DNA of 64,000 nucleotides from Geomonas agri (GTDB lineage Bacteria > Desulfobacterota > Desulfuromonadia > Geobacterales > Geobacteraceae). Each line of letters opens with the position of its first letter. Within the stretch, counting starts at the first letter, position 1. Below the pieces are notes generated by a model. It was given only the letters and a program-made list of their open reading frames with translations. It searched no databases and had not been told where the DNA came from. The stretch is from NCBI RefSeq assembly GCF_020179605.1, contig NZ_JAINZO010000001.1, positions 1,336,789 to 1,400,788 on the forward strand. The letters are read 5' to 3'. Below, in pieces: positions 27,749 to 36,137 of this stretch. Both the position numbers and the translations under genes were made by a program.

Positions 27749-29684
27749 CCTGGGTGGTACTCCCGGGTACCTCCTTTATGCCGTCCTCAAACATGGTCAT
27801 GCAGAAGGGGCAGCTGACGCAGACCGTCTCAGGTTGTTGCGCCAGCGCCTCCTGTACCCGGTTACAGTTGATTGGTGTCCCTTCGTGCTCCTCGAGCCAC
27901 ATGCGCCCTCCTCCGGCCCCGCAGCAGAATGCGTTTTCCCTGGTGCGCCCCATCTCCAGAACCTCCCGGCCGGTAGCCGCCCTCAAAACATCGCGCGGGG
28001 CCTCATAGACCTCGTTATGCCGGCCCAGGTAGCAGGAATCGTGAAAGACTACCCGCCCAAACTTGGCGCTTGCGGCTGGTTGAAGCTTGCCTGCCTTGAT
28101 GAGATCATTGATCAGTTCGCTGTGGTGTGTCACCTCCAGTTCCAGCCCGTACTGTCGGTAGTCGTTCTTCAGCGTCGTGAAGCAGTGCGGACACTGGGTA
28201 ATCACCTTGGTGACCCCTTTGGACAGGAACTGCTGCACGGTCTCCTTGGCCATCTTGTCAAAGAGGTACTCATTCCCCAGGCGCCGCACGCTATCTCCAC
28301 AGCACTTTTCCTCCTTGCCCAGCACCCCATAGGAGACCCCCGCGGCGTCCAGCACGCGGGTCAGCGCCACTGAAACCTGTTTGTTACGCGCATCGAAGGC
28401 ACCGGAACAGCCCACGAAGAGCAGGTATTCGGTGCTCCCGACCTCAAAAAGGCGCAGGTCCAGCTGAGAACTCCACTTGCTCCGTTCCGACGGCGCCATG
28501 CCCCAGGGATTGGAGCGTTGCTCCATGTTCTCGAAGAGGTTCAGGAGCTCGTCCGGGAACCGGGCGTCCATCTGCACCAAGTGCCGTCGCATCTTGACGA
28601 TCTTGGGGAGGTGCTCGATGAATACTGGGCAGACTTCCATGCAGGCGCCGCACGAGGTGCAGCTCCACAGGGCGGCTTCCTTCATCTTTCCCCTGTTCCC
28701 GCTGCCGATCAGGGAGGTATGGCCCTCCGCCTCGATGTCCCCGGAAAGCTTTTTCATCACCGCGCCATTTTCGAGCAGGTTTTCCTTGATGGCATGGATC
28801 ATTTCGCGCGGGTTAAGCAGCTTTCCGGTGCTGGCAGCGGGACAAGACTGCTGACAGCGACCACACTCGGTGCAGGAAAAGGAATCGAGCAGGTCTTTCC
28901 ATGAAAGACGCTCTACCGTGGCGACCCCAAAGCTGTTACCTTCCAGGAAGGTCTCGCGCTCCTGCGTATTGCACTTGTCCATGTTGCGCAAGAAGACGTT
29001 AGGTGTAGCGGTAAGTATGTGCATATGCTTGCTGTAGGGGAGGAAGTTCATGAATCCCAGCAGCACCACGGCGTGAGCCCACCAGAAGACGCTGCCCGCC
29101 GTCTCCAGTTTCGCTGTTGGGAGTATGGTTTTGATGAAAGCAGCGACAAGGTTAGACAGTGGTGTGGCTGATGTCGCCGGCAACATCCCCTGCGCGATAC
29201 GCACTCCGTTCAACCCGAAGTACGCCAACATCAGGGTCGCGATCACAGCGAGGATACAATAAGCCTCAAAGGAGCGGGCCCCATTGAAAGGCGGGTTCAC
29301 CGTGCGACGCAATGCTGCGATTGCTACCGCCATAAGAGTTGCCAGGGAGCAGATGTCGAACAGAAAGAGCAGCGCGTCGTGCAAGGGGGCCGGGAGCAGC
29401 GTGAAAGAAACCGCCGGAAAGATCCCGGAGACCAGGAACTCCAGGTTGGCCAGGGACAGCACGAGGAAGGCCCAGAAGATGATGCCGTGGTTCAGGCCAA
29501 AAGGACGGCTTACCACCCTCTTCTGCCCGACGGCGTAGATGAGCATCTCCTTGAGCCGGTCCAGTGGGCGGTCGAAGCGGTACTCGCCTCTGCCTACGCT
29601 GACCAGTGACAGCCTGCGGTAGCAGCTGAAGGCAAATCCAGCAAGGGAGATGGTCAGTATGGCAATGAAAAATGTCTGTTCCAT
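27681..29684 (-). CDS. EMO-type membrane Fe-S oxidoreductase (ETF:menaquinone)
   Basis: This family passes electrons from a reduced electron transfer flavoprotein to membrane (methyl)menaquinone. The 667-aa protein has about six N-terminal membrane helices (NarI-like, with His residues for heme in GLNHGIIFWAF and WWAHAVVLLGF). Two 4Fe-4S motifs follow (CTECGRCQQSCP, CTSCGACMEVCP), then two CCG domains of the heterodisulfide-reductase type (EKCCGDSVRR, FCCGAGGGRMW). The domain order matches EMO known from Geobacter. It ends the nifB-GNAT-etfB-etfA run, 149 bp after etfA. Confidence 0.85.
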   Translation of the reverse strand: MEQTFFIAILTISLAGFAFSCYRRLSLVSVGRGEYRFDRPLDRLKEMLIYAVGQKRVVSRPFGLNHGIIFWAFLVLSLANLEFLVSGIFPAVSFTLLPAPLHDALLFLFDICSLATLMAVAIAALRRTVNPPFNGARSFEAYCILAVIATLMLAYFGLNGVRIAQGMLPATSATPLSNLVAAFIKTILPTAKLETAGSVFWWAHAVVLLGFMNFLPYSKHMHILTATPNVFLRNMDKCNTQERETFLEGNSFGVATVERLSWKDLLDSFSCTECGRCQQSCPAASTGKLLNPREMIHAIKENLLENGAVMKKLSGDIEAEGHTSLIGSGNRGKMKEAALWSCTSCGACMEVCPVFIEHLPKIVKMRRHLVQMDARFPDELLNLFENMEQRSNPWGMAPSERSKWSSQLDLRLFEVGSTEYLLFVGCSGAFDARNKQVSVALTRVLDAAGVSYGVLGKEEKCCGDSVRRLGNEYLFDKMAKETVQQFLSKGVTKVITQCPHCFTTLKNDYRQYGLELEVTHHSELINDLIKAGKLQPAASAKFGRVVFHDSCYLGRHNEVYEAPRDVLRAATGREVLEMGRTRENAFCCGAGGGRMWLEEHEGTPINCNRVQEALAQQPETVCVSCPFCMTMFEDGIKEVPGSTTQVRDIAEVVALSLQPAFLPLSTS

Positions 29685-29732
29685 GTAAGCTCCATTAACG
29701 CGGCGAGGCGGACAGAGTCCCTGGCTTTGAAG

Positions 29733-29752
29733 TCCCCCTTTGCAAAGGGGGA
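29733..29752. repeat. REP-like palindrome between etfA and emo
   Basis: TCCCCCTTTGCAAAGGGGGA is a perfect 20-bp palindrome in the etfA-emo spacer. A close relative lies inside the pfaC coding region at 10930-10949. In RNA it would form a stable hairpin that could reduce emo expression or protect the upstream message. Confidence 0.6.
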
Positions 29753-29833
29753 AACTCTGGTTCGCGAATAGCGCTTCGTTGGCGGTATACGTCGTGGCGC
29801 GTAACTTGTTTGAAGATCGGAGAAGGTCTTTCT

Positions 29834-31147
29834 TTAGGTAGTTCCGCGGGCCTTCATCTCACGCACCTGCGCGGTGAGTGCCGGTACGACCTGGAACAGG
29901 TCACCGACGATGCCGAAGGTCGCTACCTCGAAGATGGGTGCCTCGGGGTCGCGGTTGATGGCAATGATGACGTCGGAGTCCTGCATTCCCACCAAATGCT
30001 GGATCGCGCCGGATATGCCGCAGGCGATGTAGATCTTGGGACGCACCGTCTTTCCGGTCTGCCCGACTTGCCGGTCCTGTGGCAGCCACCCCGCGTCAAC
30101 CGCGCTGCGCGACCCGCCCACTACAGCTCCCAACTCCTCGGCCAGCTCCTCCAGCATGGCAAAGTTTTCCTTTGCCAGTAGCCCGCGCCCACCAGAGACG
30201 ATGAACTCGGCACCGGCGACGTCCACCTTGTCCTTGGCGCTCTTGTCGGTGATCACCTCGAGCACGCGCGTGAAGATGGATGCTTCGGGAATGGGACAGC
30301 TTTCGTGGATGACGGTGCCGGTCCTGCCACTTTTCTGCTGCGGCATGGGCATCACGTGCGGGCGCACCGTCGCCATCTGTGGACGGAACCGGTCGCACAT
30401 GATGGTGGCCATGATGTTGCCGCCAAATGCGGGTCGCGTCTGCATGAGGTTCCCCTTGGCGTCAATACCCAGACCGGTGCAGTCCGCAGTGAGGCCCGTC
30501 TTGACCCGGGTCGCGACGGCGCCGGCCAAGTCGCGACCCATGCCCGACGCGCCCATCAGCACCACCTCCGGCTTGTGCTGGTTGATCAGTTGGCACATCG
30601 CTTCGAGGAAAGGCTCGGTTCGATACTGGCGGAATACCGGGTCGTTGACCAGGTACGCCTGGTCGGCGCCGTAGCTGAACGCAAGGTCGGCGAGGTGTTC
30701 AACACCACTACCGATGATCACCGCCGACAGAGGCACCCCGAGCTGGTCGGCAAGTTCGCGGCCCGCACCGGTCAGTTCCCAGGAAACCTTGGCTGCATCG
30801 CCGTCATTCTGTTCAATGAATACCCAGACGCCTTTATATGCAGCTATCTTGCGGCGGCGTTCGAGATCTTCCTCGTCCACCTCTTCGCAGCCGTGTTTCT
30901 CAAAACTCGCAATGATGGTTAGTTTCTCAGGGGTGTAGAACATCTCAAGAGCGCCAGCCGGACAGGCTTTGACGCACTTATCGCAGCCAATGCATTTTTC
31001 CGCCTCGATGATCGGTTCGCCCTGCTCGCTCATCTCCACGCCGTTAACCGGGCAGACGCTTTGGCAGCGCGCTCCGCAGGCGATGCATTTGCCTGCTATG
31101 ATCCGCGCCTTGCCGCGGGGTTTCTTTTGCTTCACTGGTTCAGTCAC
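29834..31147 (-). CDS. etfA: Electron transfer flavoprotein alpha subunit with N-terminal ferredoxin
   Basis: EtfA binds FAD and, with EtfB, carries electrons from dehydrogenases to the quinone pool. The 437-aa protein is longer than usual because of an N-terminal two-cluster ferredoxin domain (CIACGARCQSVCP, CIGCDKCVKACP). The core ETF region follows, then the C-terminal FAD site (VGGSRSAVDAGWLPQDRQVGQTGK, CGISGAIQHLVGM). The start is GTG with a weak AGGTG site. It lies 40 bp after etfB. The extra ferredoxin suggests a wider electron route, possibly bifurcation or ferredoxin coupling (inference). Confidence 0.88.
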   Translation of the reverse strand: MTEPVKQKKPRGKARIIAGKCIACGARCQSVCPVNGVEMSEQGEPIIEAEKCIGCDKCVKACPAGALEMFYTPEKLTIIASFEKHGCEEVDEEDLERRRKIAAYKGVWVFIEQNDGDAAKVSWELTGAGRELADQLGVPLSAVIIGSGVEHLADLAFSYGADQAYLVNDPVFRQYRTEPFLEAMCQLINQHKPEVVLMGASGMGRDLAGAVATRVKTGLTADCTGLGIDAKGNLMQTRPAFGGNIMATIMCDRFRPQMATVRPHVMPMPQQKSGRTGTVIHESCPIPEASIFTRVLEVITDKSAKDKVDVAGAEFIVSGGRGLLAKENFAMLEELAEELGAVVGGSRSAVDAGWLPQDRQVGQTGKTVRPKIYIACGISGAIQHLVGMQDSDVIIAINRDPEAPIFEVATFGIVGDLFQVVPALTAQVREMKARGTT

Positions 31148-31187
31148 GAAGGCACCTGTTTTTTTGGGGGGGGGAAGAGTTGATTGG

Positions 31188-32000
31188 CTAAACTGCCAGC
31201 ATGTCGCCGTCGATCAACCGGTCGAGCAATTGCCGCGCAGCACCCAGCGGGTCAGTGATGCCGTCGCCGATGATTTCGCCTTCCTTGCGTTCCGGGGAGA
31301 ATATCCGGCTCACCCATGTCGGTGACCCTTTCAACCCGATGCTGTTCACATCCAACTGCAAGTGCTCATTGCTCCAGCATTCCACCTGTGCCTTGGCAGA
31401 GGATAGCCGCATGGGCACCGTCGGGTACCGAGGGCGGTTCAACTCGCGCACCACGGTGATCATCGCCGGCAGCCGCGCCTCGACAATCTCGTAGCGTCCC
31501 TCCAGCTTGCGGCGCACTATGATGGTCTTTTGCGCAATGTCGATCTTTTCGATCCGGTCTACCAGCGTTAACTGGGAAAACCCCAGGCGAACAGCGATTC
31601 CTGGTCCCACCTGGGCGGTGTCGCCGTCTATGGTCTGCTTGCCGCAGAAAACGATGCCTACCTGCTCCTGCTCGCCAAGTTTTTGGATAGCTGCTGCAAG
31701 CACATTACTGGTGGACAGCGTGTCGGCACCGCCGAAAACACGATCGGAAAGGAGGATGCTGCGGTCCACCCCCAAGGCCAGCGCCTTCCTCAACGTCGCC
31801 TCCGCATTAGGTGGGCCCATGGAGAGGGCAACCGCCGTGAAGCCATGACTGTCCTTAAGGCGCAGGCTTTCCTCCAGTGCGTGGCTGTCATAGGGATTTA
31901 TGATGAACGGTATGCCATCCCTGATGAGAGTATTTGTGACGGGATCTATTTGCACCTGGGTGGTGTCCGGAACCTGCTTTATGCAGGCGACGACTAACAT
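31188..32000 (-). CDS. etfB: Electron transfer flavoprotein beta subunit
   Basis: EtfB (270 aa) is the partner of EtfA and holds AMP or a second flavin. Typical features are the opening LVVACIKQVPDTTQVQIDP, NPYDSHALEESLRLK, VALSMGPPNAE, the core FCGKQTIDGDTAQVGPGIAV and the anchoring segment near LPAMITVVRELNRPRYP. The ATG at 32000 follows AAGGAGG. It sits 75 bp after the GNAT gene and 40 bp before etfA. No acyl-CoA dehydrogenase lies nearby, which fits a role tied to the nif locus rather than to beta-oxidation. Confidence 0.9.
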   Translation of the reverse strand: MLVVACIKQVPDTTQVQIDPVTNTLIRDGIPFIINPYDSHALEESLRLKDSHGFTAVALSMGPPNAEATLRKALALGVDRSILLSDRVFGGADTLSTSNVLAAAIQKLGEQEQVGIVFCGKQTIDGDTAQVGPGIAVRLGFSQLTLVDRIEKIDIAQKTIIVRRKLEGRYEIVEARLPAMITVVRELNRPRYPTVPMRLSSAKAQVECWSNEHLQLDVNSIGLKGSPTWVSRIFSPERKEGEIIGDGITDPLGAARQLLDRLIDGDMLAV

Positions 32001-32075
32001 GCGCCCTCCTTGTAGGGACAACCAGAAGCTACTTACCGGCGTATCGCTTTACTGTTTTACCTGCTGACGGTTGCG

Positions 32076-32879
32076 TCATCCCATGCTGCCCATGCTTGCC
32101 AGTGCAAATACCTTCTGCGGCACATATTTTGGCTTGGCGCCAAGGTACATGAGGGTGTTACCCCCCCTTATCGAAAATCCATTGCGGGTGAGTAAAGCTG
32201 CTGCTGTCACGTTGCCAGCAGGAACATCGAGGAACACCGATTTGCCAGCTGCAGCCAAGGCAAGACCGAGAAGCGGTGCAGCCTGTCCTTCCAAGAGAGC
32301 CCCCCACGGTCCGAGTTGCGTCCCCTGTGGCCAATGTTGAATGCAGACGAACGAGTAATTGCCGCAGATGACGTGCCCGCGGCCGCTGGTGATGGTCAAA
32401 AGGGAGTCTCTGCTGTCGCCCCACCCGGCGCTGTCCACGTGACGTAACATTTCCGGGTCCCACCTTGGAGAAGTACGCCAGCCAGACCTGCCACCCCCCT
32501 CCCCTACCCAACGGTTGATGTTGTCGATAGCGATGAAGCCGAGCTTCTTGTACAATTCCACTCCTTTTTCCGAAGCCGTCAGCCAGACAGTCTTGACACC
32601 GCCATCGAGCAGCGCATGCAAGGCACCTTGCATCAACTCGGTGCCGATGCCACCTCTACGCGCCTGTGGCGCGACAAGCAGGTTGCCGACCCAGCCGCTT
32701 TTGTCATGGCGTAGCGAGGTGATGTAGCCCACGGTCTCATTGCCGTCGCGCTTTACCAGGCAGCCTTGTGGGAAGGTCTGCAGCAGGAATTCCAGTTCCC
32801 ATTTCCCGCACACCCACCCTTCAGCCTTGGCCAACCGGAGGAACGGCTCAATATCTGAGCGGAGGAACCAGCTGGCCAT
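32076..32879 (-). CDS. Two-domain GNAT acetyltransferase coupled to nifB
   Basis: GNAT proteins move an acetyl group from acetyl-CoA to an amine. The 267-aa product has an N-terminal GNAT domain with the acetyl-CoA loop in APQARRGGIGTELM and the helix TASEKGVELYKKLGFIAID. A second GNAT-like half follows (PAGNVTAAALLTRNGFSIRGGNTLMYLG). The ATG lies one base after the nifB stop, so translation is probably coupled. The substrate is unknown. Its place inside a sigma-54 nif unit is unusual and hints at a nitrogen-related target. Confidence 0.78.
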   Translation of the reverse strand: MASWFLRSDIEPFLRLAKAEGWVCGKWELEFLLQTFPQGCLVKRDGNETVGYITSLRHDKSGWVGNLLVAPQARRGGIGTELMQGALHALLDGGVKTVWLTASEKGVELYKKLGFIAIDNINRWVGEGGGRSGWRTSPRWDPEMLRHVDSAGWGDSRDSLLTITSGRGHVICGNYSFVCIQHWPQGTQLGPWGALLEGQAAPLLGLALAAAGKSVFLDVPAGNVTAAALLTRNGFSIRGGNTLMYLGAKPKYVPQKVFALASMGSMG

Positions 32880-32880
32880 G

Positions 32881-33738
32881 TCAGTCTTTCGTTGCCACGG
32901 CCAGCTGCAAGTTCTCACCGATCAAGCCAACCGCGTCAGCGCGGCACTGCTTGCAATGCTTGAACTGCCCTATCGTCTTCTCGTTGTCGCGACGCAAGGC
33001 ATCCAGTCGCTCCGTGGAAGGCGGCGCGATGTGGGCGAAGTCCGCCTGCGGGATGAGCGGCATTATGTTCATCACGAAAGCGCCTAGCTCCTTCACCTGC
33101 TTAGAGATAAGCGGAATCTGTGCATCGTTGACTCCGGGGATCAGCACCGTGTTGATCTTGATGGTCATGCCCAGCTCCGCTGCCTGGCGGATCCCCTCGA
33201 GCTGGTTGCGCACCAGGATCTCGCCTGCTTCGCTGCCGCTGTACGTCGTGCCATGGTAGTGCACGTACGAGTAGATCTTGCCACCGATGACCGGGTCCAA
33301 CGTGTTCAAGGTGACCGTGAGGCTGTGCAGCCCCAGCGCCTTGAGGATCGGCATCTTGTCCGGCAGCAGGAGGCCGTTGGTGCTCATGCACTTGATCAGT
33401 TCCGGAAACTCACGGTCAACCAGATGGAAGGTCTCGAAGGTCTCGTCGTTGAAAAGAGGATCACCTGGGCCGGCAATGCCGATGACCTTGATAATGGGGC
33501 CGGTGACGGGGCTCACCATCACCTCCCGCACCCTGACGATCGCCTCCTCGGGCGAGAGCAGGCGGCTGGTAACGCCGGGCCGTGATTCGTTGGCGCAATC
33601 GTGGCGCCTGGTGCAGTAGCCGCACTTGATGTTGCACTTCGGTGCCACGGCAAGATGCATCCTGCCGTTTTTGTGGTGATTGCCACCGAAGCAGGGATGC
33701 CCCTGGATCTTCTTCATCTTTTCGCACGAGGTTGCCAT
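32881..33738 (-). CDS. nifB: NifB, radical SAM FeMo-cofactor precursor synthase
   Basis: NifB fuses two 4Fe-4S clusters with a carbide into NifB-co, the core of the nitrogenase cofactor. The 285-aa protein has the radical SAM triad in CNIKCGYC, the NifB hallmark HPCFGGNHHKNGRMHLAVAP at the N-terminus, GIAGPGDPLFN for SAM binding and a late CKQCRADAVGLIGE. It lacks the C-terminal NifX-like domain found in some NifB proteins. A sigma-54 promoter and an ANTAR-terminator leader precede it. The GNAT and etf genes follow closely. Confidence 0.95.
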   Translation of the reverse strand: MATSCEKMKKIQGHPCFGGNHHKNGRMHLAVAPKCNIKCGYCTRRHDCANESRPGVTSRLLSPEEAIVRVREVMVSPVTGPIIKVIGIAGPGDPLFNDETFETFHLVDREFPELIKCMSTNGLLLPDKMPILKALGLHSLTVTLNTLDPVIGGKIYSYVHYHGTTYSGSEAGEILVRNQLEGIRQAAELGMTIKINTVLIPGVNDAQIPLISKQVKELGAFVMNIMPLIPQADFAHIAPPSTERLDALRRDNEKTIGQFKHCKQCRADAVGLIGENLQLAVATKD

Positions 33739-33770
33739 GGTATCCTCCTTGACCCGTTCAGGCCTGGCCT

Positions 33771-33811
33771 GAAAAAGGAAATGCCCGGTCGGAGTTCTAT
33801 CCGCCGGGCAT
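33771..33811 (-). terminator. Leader terminator upstream of nifB
   Basis: Read on the minus strand, an eight-pair stem (AUGCCCGG with CCGGGCAU) capped by an inner CGGA/UCCG hairpin is followed by UUCCUUUUU. It lies between the nifB promoter and start codon, so it would stop transcription early unless relieved. Its 5' arm overlaps the P2 hairpin at 33807-33818. Confidence 0.75.
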
Positions 33812-33844
33812 CGTTGCCGTCATTGTCAGATACATCATTGTACC
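33807..33844 (-). promoter_or_regulatory. ANTAR-type RNA element in the nifB leader
   Basis: In the RNA, P1 (33829-33844) is GGUAC-AAUGAU-GUAUC and P2 (33807-33818) is GGC-AACGAU-GCC. Both loops have six bases with A at position 1 and G at position 4, the known signature bound by ANTAR regulators. P2 shares its 3' arm with the terminator, so binding would block termination. Geobacter sulfurreducens uses the ANTAR protein GnfR on nif leaders. Confidence 0.7.
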
Positions 33845-33857
33845 TTTGCCTCCTATC

Positions 33858-33873
33858 AGCATTTAGCGTGCCA
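33858..33873 (-). promoter_or_regulatory. Sigma-54 promoter of nifB
   Basis: The minus-strand sequence TGGCACGCTAAATGCT fits the -24/-12 consensus (TGGCAC, then TGC at the correct distance). Transcription would start near 33848, a few bases before the P1 hairpin. No TGT-N10-ACA NifA site was seen nearby. Confidence 0.75.
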
Positions 33874-34228
33874 CAGACAAGGTACAGAGCTGTTTACGAT
33901 GTTGTGGGGAGGGGGCGGGCTGGTACTGGCAGGTGTGACGATCCGAAGCGTAACGTTTATAAATAGGGAGTTTAGCTCATCTGTTGTATCCGTCCTGTGC
34001 ACAGCAGCGGCAACGCCAGGTGCGTTGCCGATCCCCCTTTTACTTTTCAGGATCTCTCTACCTCGAACTACCCGCGCTCGTCTAATTTTTGGGCATTGCC
34101 TAAGGTCGCGGCAGCAACCCCCACCCTCTCGCACTTCGCCCGCAGCAGGAAAATAGGCGAATCACGAGGCTCTGCAAGGCCTTCGAGTATTTCTGTGACT
34201 ACGGAGTGGATATTGCAGCATTACGCTT
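33874..34228. other. Gene-free spacer between nifB promoter and draG
   Basis: No plausible gene is seen. The stretch must hold any activator sites for nifB and the draG promoter. A sigma-54-like pattern just before draG (34202-34217) was judged too poor and too close to the start codon. Confidence 0.5.
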
Positions 34229-35215
34229 ATGACCGCTTCCTCCGCACATAGCGAAGTTATCAGCCGGGCGCGCGGTGCGTTCCTTGGCCTTGCGGTTGGT
34301 GATGCGCTGGGAGCCCCGGTTGAGTTCATGACTCGCGGTGAGATACAACAGAAGTACGGGGTTCTGAAGGAAATGGTAGGTGGTGGCTGGCTCCGGTTGA
34401 AACCCGGGCAAGTTACCGATGACACCGAAATGTCTCTTTGCCTGGCCCGGGCAACCGTCAAAGCTGGAGAGTGGAACTTGCAGGCGGCGGCTGAGCACCT
34501 CGCGGGCTGGCTAAAATCCAAACCAATCGACGTCGGTGATACCTGCCGGCGCGGCATCAGGAATTACATGCTGCGCGGGATGCTGGAGACCCAGCCCAAC
34601 GAATGGGACGGCGGCAACGGCGCGGCCATGCGTACGCTCCCTGTGGCCCTTTGCACCGTCGGCAGCGATCTCTTGCTTGAGCGTCTGACCCTCGAGCAGG
34701 CCCATCTAACCCACAACCATCCCTACTCCGATGCTGCCTCCATATACCTTGGACGGTTGCTGCACCTGGCACTTACCGGGCGCTCCATGCTGCAACTGCG
34801 CCGGGAGGCGGACCAACTCATCTCCACGCACCCTTCCTTCACTTTTGATCCTTACAAAGGGTTGGCTACCGGCTACGTGGTCGACACCATGCAAACGGTC
34901 TTCCACTGTTTCTTCCGGTCGCGCTCGTTCGAAGGATGCGTCATCGAGACCGTCAACCAGGGCGGCGACGCGGACACGACCGGTGCCATAGCCGGTGCCC
35001 TTGCAGGTGCTTATTATGGAGAAGAGGGAGTTCCTGCGCGGTGGAGGAAGAGGCTTGGCAGGGAAATGATAGGCGAGATCTCAGCTCTGGCCGAACAGCT
35101 AGTTCGCTTGTCACCTCTGTTGCGAGAAGGCGGAGACCACAGAAAGCCGGCGATTCCGCTCGATGACTGGTGCATTGCGATTGATGACTCATCTATCGCG
35201 AATGATGAGTCGTGA
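34229..35215 (+). CDS. draG: DraG, ADP-ribosyl-dinitrogenase reductase glycohydrolase
   Basis: DraG removes ADP-ribose from the Arg of NifH and so reactivates nitrogenase when ammonium is gone. The 328-aa protein has the ADP-ribosylglycohydrolase signature: GAFLGLAVGDALGAPVEFM, the metal-binding VTDDTEMSLCLA, THNHPYSDAAS and the C-terminal GGDADTTGAIAGALAGAYYG. No Shine-Dalgarno site is obvious before the ATG. It converges on draT, with 57 bp between the stops. The last residues (DDWCIAIDDSSIANDES) are encoded by an imperfect inverted repeat and are unlike other DraG tails. Confidence 0.9.
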   Translation: MTASSAHSEVISRARGAFLGLAVGDALGAPVEFMTRGEIQQKYGVLKEMVGGGWLRLKPGQVTDDTEMSLCLARATVKAGEWNLQAAAEHLAGWLKSKPIDVGDTCRRGIRNYMLRGMLETQPNEWDGGNGAAMRTLPVALCTVGSDLLLERLTLEQAHLTHNHPYSDAASIYLGRLLHLALTGRSMLQLRREADQLISTHPSFTFDPYKGLATGYVVDTMQTVFHCFFRSRSFEGCVIETVNQGGDADTTGAIAGALAGAYYGEEGVPARWRKRLGREMIGEISALAEQLVRLSPLLREGGDHRKPAIPLDDWCIAIDDSSIANDES

Positions 35216-35220
35216 ATCGC
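35177..35220. repeat. Inverted repeat across the draG stop codon
   Basis: A 17-base arm pairs with a later 17-base arm at 14 positions, with a perfect GACTCATC/GATGAGTC core (35186-35193 and 35204-35211). It spans the last draG codons and the TGA. There is no T run, so it is not a simple terminator. A further copy of the GATGACTCAT word occurs at about 35225. Confidence 0.5.
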
Positions 35221-35272
35221 TGTCGATGACTCATTTACCGAAACAGACGAGATGTCTGCCGATTTCAGGGAG

Positions 35273-36064
35273 CTAGACCGTGCACATGAGTCGCCTGACG
35301 CGGTATTCTCCGCCGATTACCAGGCATTCTCCTTCGCCCTTAAGGATCGAGGTGGGTAACAGTTCGCTGTAGAAGAATACCTTCGCCAGCGGGACCTGCA
35401 CCTGCCACACGACAAAACCAAATTCCCAGGCGCGCTCCTCGTCGGTGGTGAAGGAATTGAGGTTGTTAAGGCGGACGATCTCTTCCCGCTTTGATATGGT
35501 CTCCAGGGTATCATATTCAGACCGGTCGAAGGTACCGCGGTACAGGATAAGGTGCTTGCTGGCTGGGTGTCTCTTGGCAAGCTCGTACTGGGAGTATTCG
35601 TAAAGGAGGTCGAGTTGTGAGTTGATTGCGGAAGTGCGCGCGCTTCCCTTGGTGCGGTCTACTGCGTACTGCAGGTAATTCTCGTCGTGAATTCCGGATA
35701 TGCGCACGTTATGGAAGGTTGGCGCAAGTCCCATTCGGCTCTCCACCCACCCCTTCAGCACCGCCCCCTCCACCGAGTTGGAGTCCATCATCCATCCCCG
35801 TAGAAAGCGAAGGTAGCTATTTTTGAGGCTCTTGCGGGCGGTTGCTGTCTCCTGCTGCCACTGGTGCAACTGGAACTTCACCGACATGTAGTCGTTGAAG
35901 ACCAAGGCGCGCTCTTCATGCGACGCGATGCTGTCCAGTTTGTCGAACAGAAAGCGGTTGACGGCACGCACTCCCTGGATTTCCAAAGGCTGCGGATTGT
36001 CGTTGAAATGGCGGGAAGCAATGACCCAGGGCGGGAGGTTGCAGTGGTTGAATGAATTCTCCAT
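35273..36064 (-). CDS. draT: DraT, NAD-dinitrogen-reductase ADP-ribosyltransferase
   Basis: DraT switches nitrogenase off by attaching ADP-ribose from NAD to a NifH Arg when ammonium appears. The 263-aa protein matches the family: FNHCNLPPWVIASRHFNDNP at the N-terminus, LRGWMMDSNSVEGAVLKGWVESR, the NAD-binding LILYRGTF and a C-terminal GEGECLVIGGEYRVRRL. It is the last gene of the nifH-led series on the minus strand. Its target Arg is present in NifH here (Arg99), and draG lies just downstream in the opposite direction, so the full on/off switch is present. Confidence 0.92.
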   Translation of the reverse strand: MENSFNHCNLPPWVIASRHFNDNPQPLEIQGVRAVNRFLFDKLDSIASHEERALVFNDYMSVKFQLHQWQQETATARKSLKNSYLRFLRGWMMDSNSVEGAVLKGWVESRMGLAPTFHNVRISGIHDENYLQYAVDRTKGSARTSAINSQLDLLYEYSQYELAKRHPASKHLILYRGTFDRSEYDTLETISKREEIVRLNNLNSFTTDEERAWEFGFVVWQVQVPLAKVFFYSELLPTSILKGEGECLVIGGEYRVRRLMCTV

Positions 36065-36082
36065 TGAATCACCACTAAAAGA

Positions 36083-36110
36083 CAGATTGAGATTAAGACT
36101 AAGATTGAGG
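36083..36110. repeat. AGATTAAGACTAAG repeat, single arm, before draT
   Basis: This holds repeated GATTRAGA/GACTAAG words like the palindromes at 36483-36550 and 37327-37394, but only one arm is present. It sits in the spacer between the nifX-like gene and draT. Confidence 0.55.
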
Positions 36111-36137
36111 TGGTAACCTATTCTATACGAGCAGCAT

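Noticed and set aside
34202..34217. Sigma-54-like GG...TTGCA pattern before draG
   Set aside because: Only the GG and TTGCA parts match, and the start site would fall on the draG start codon.
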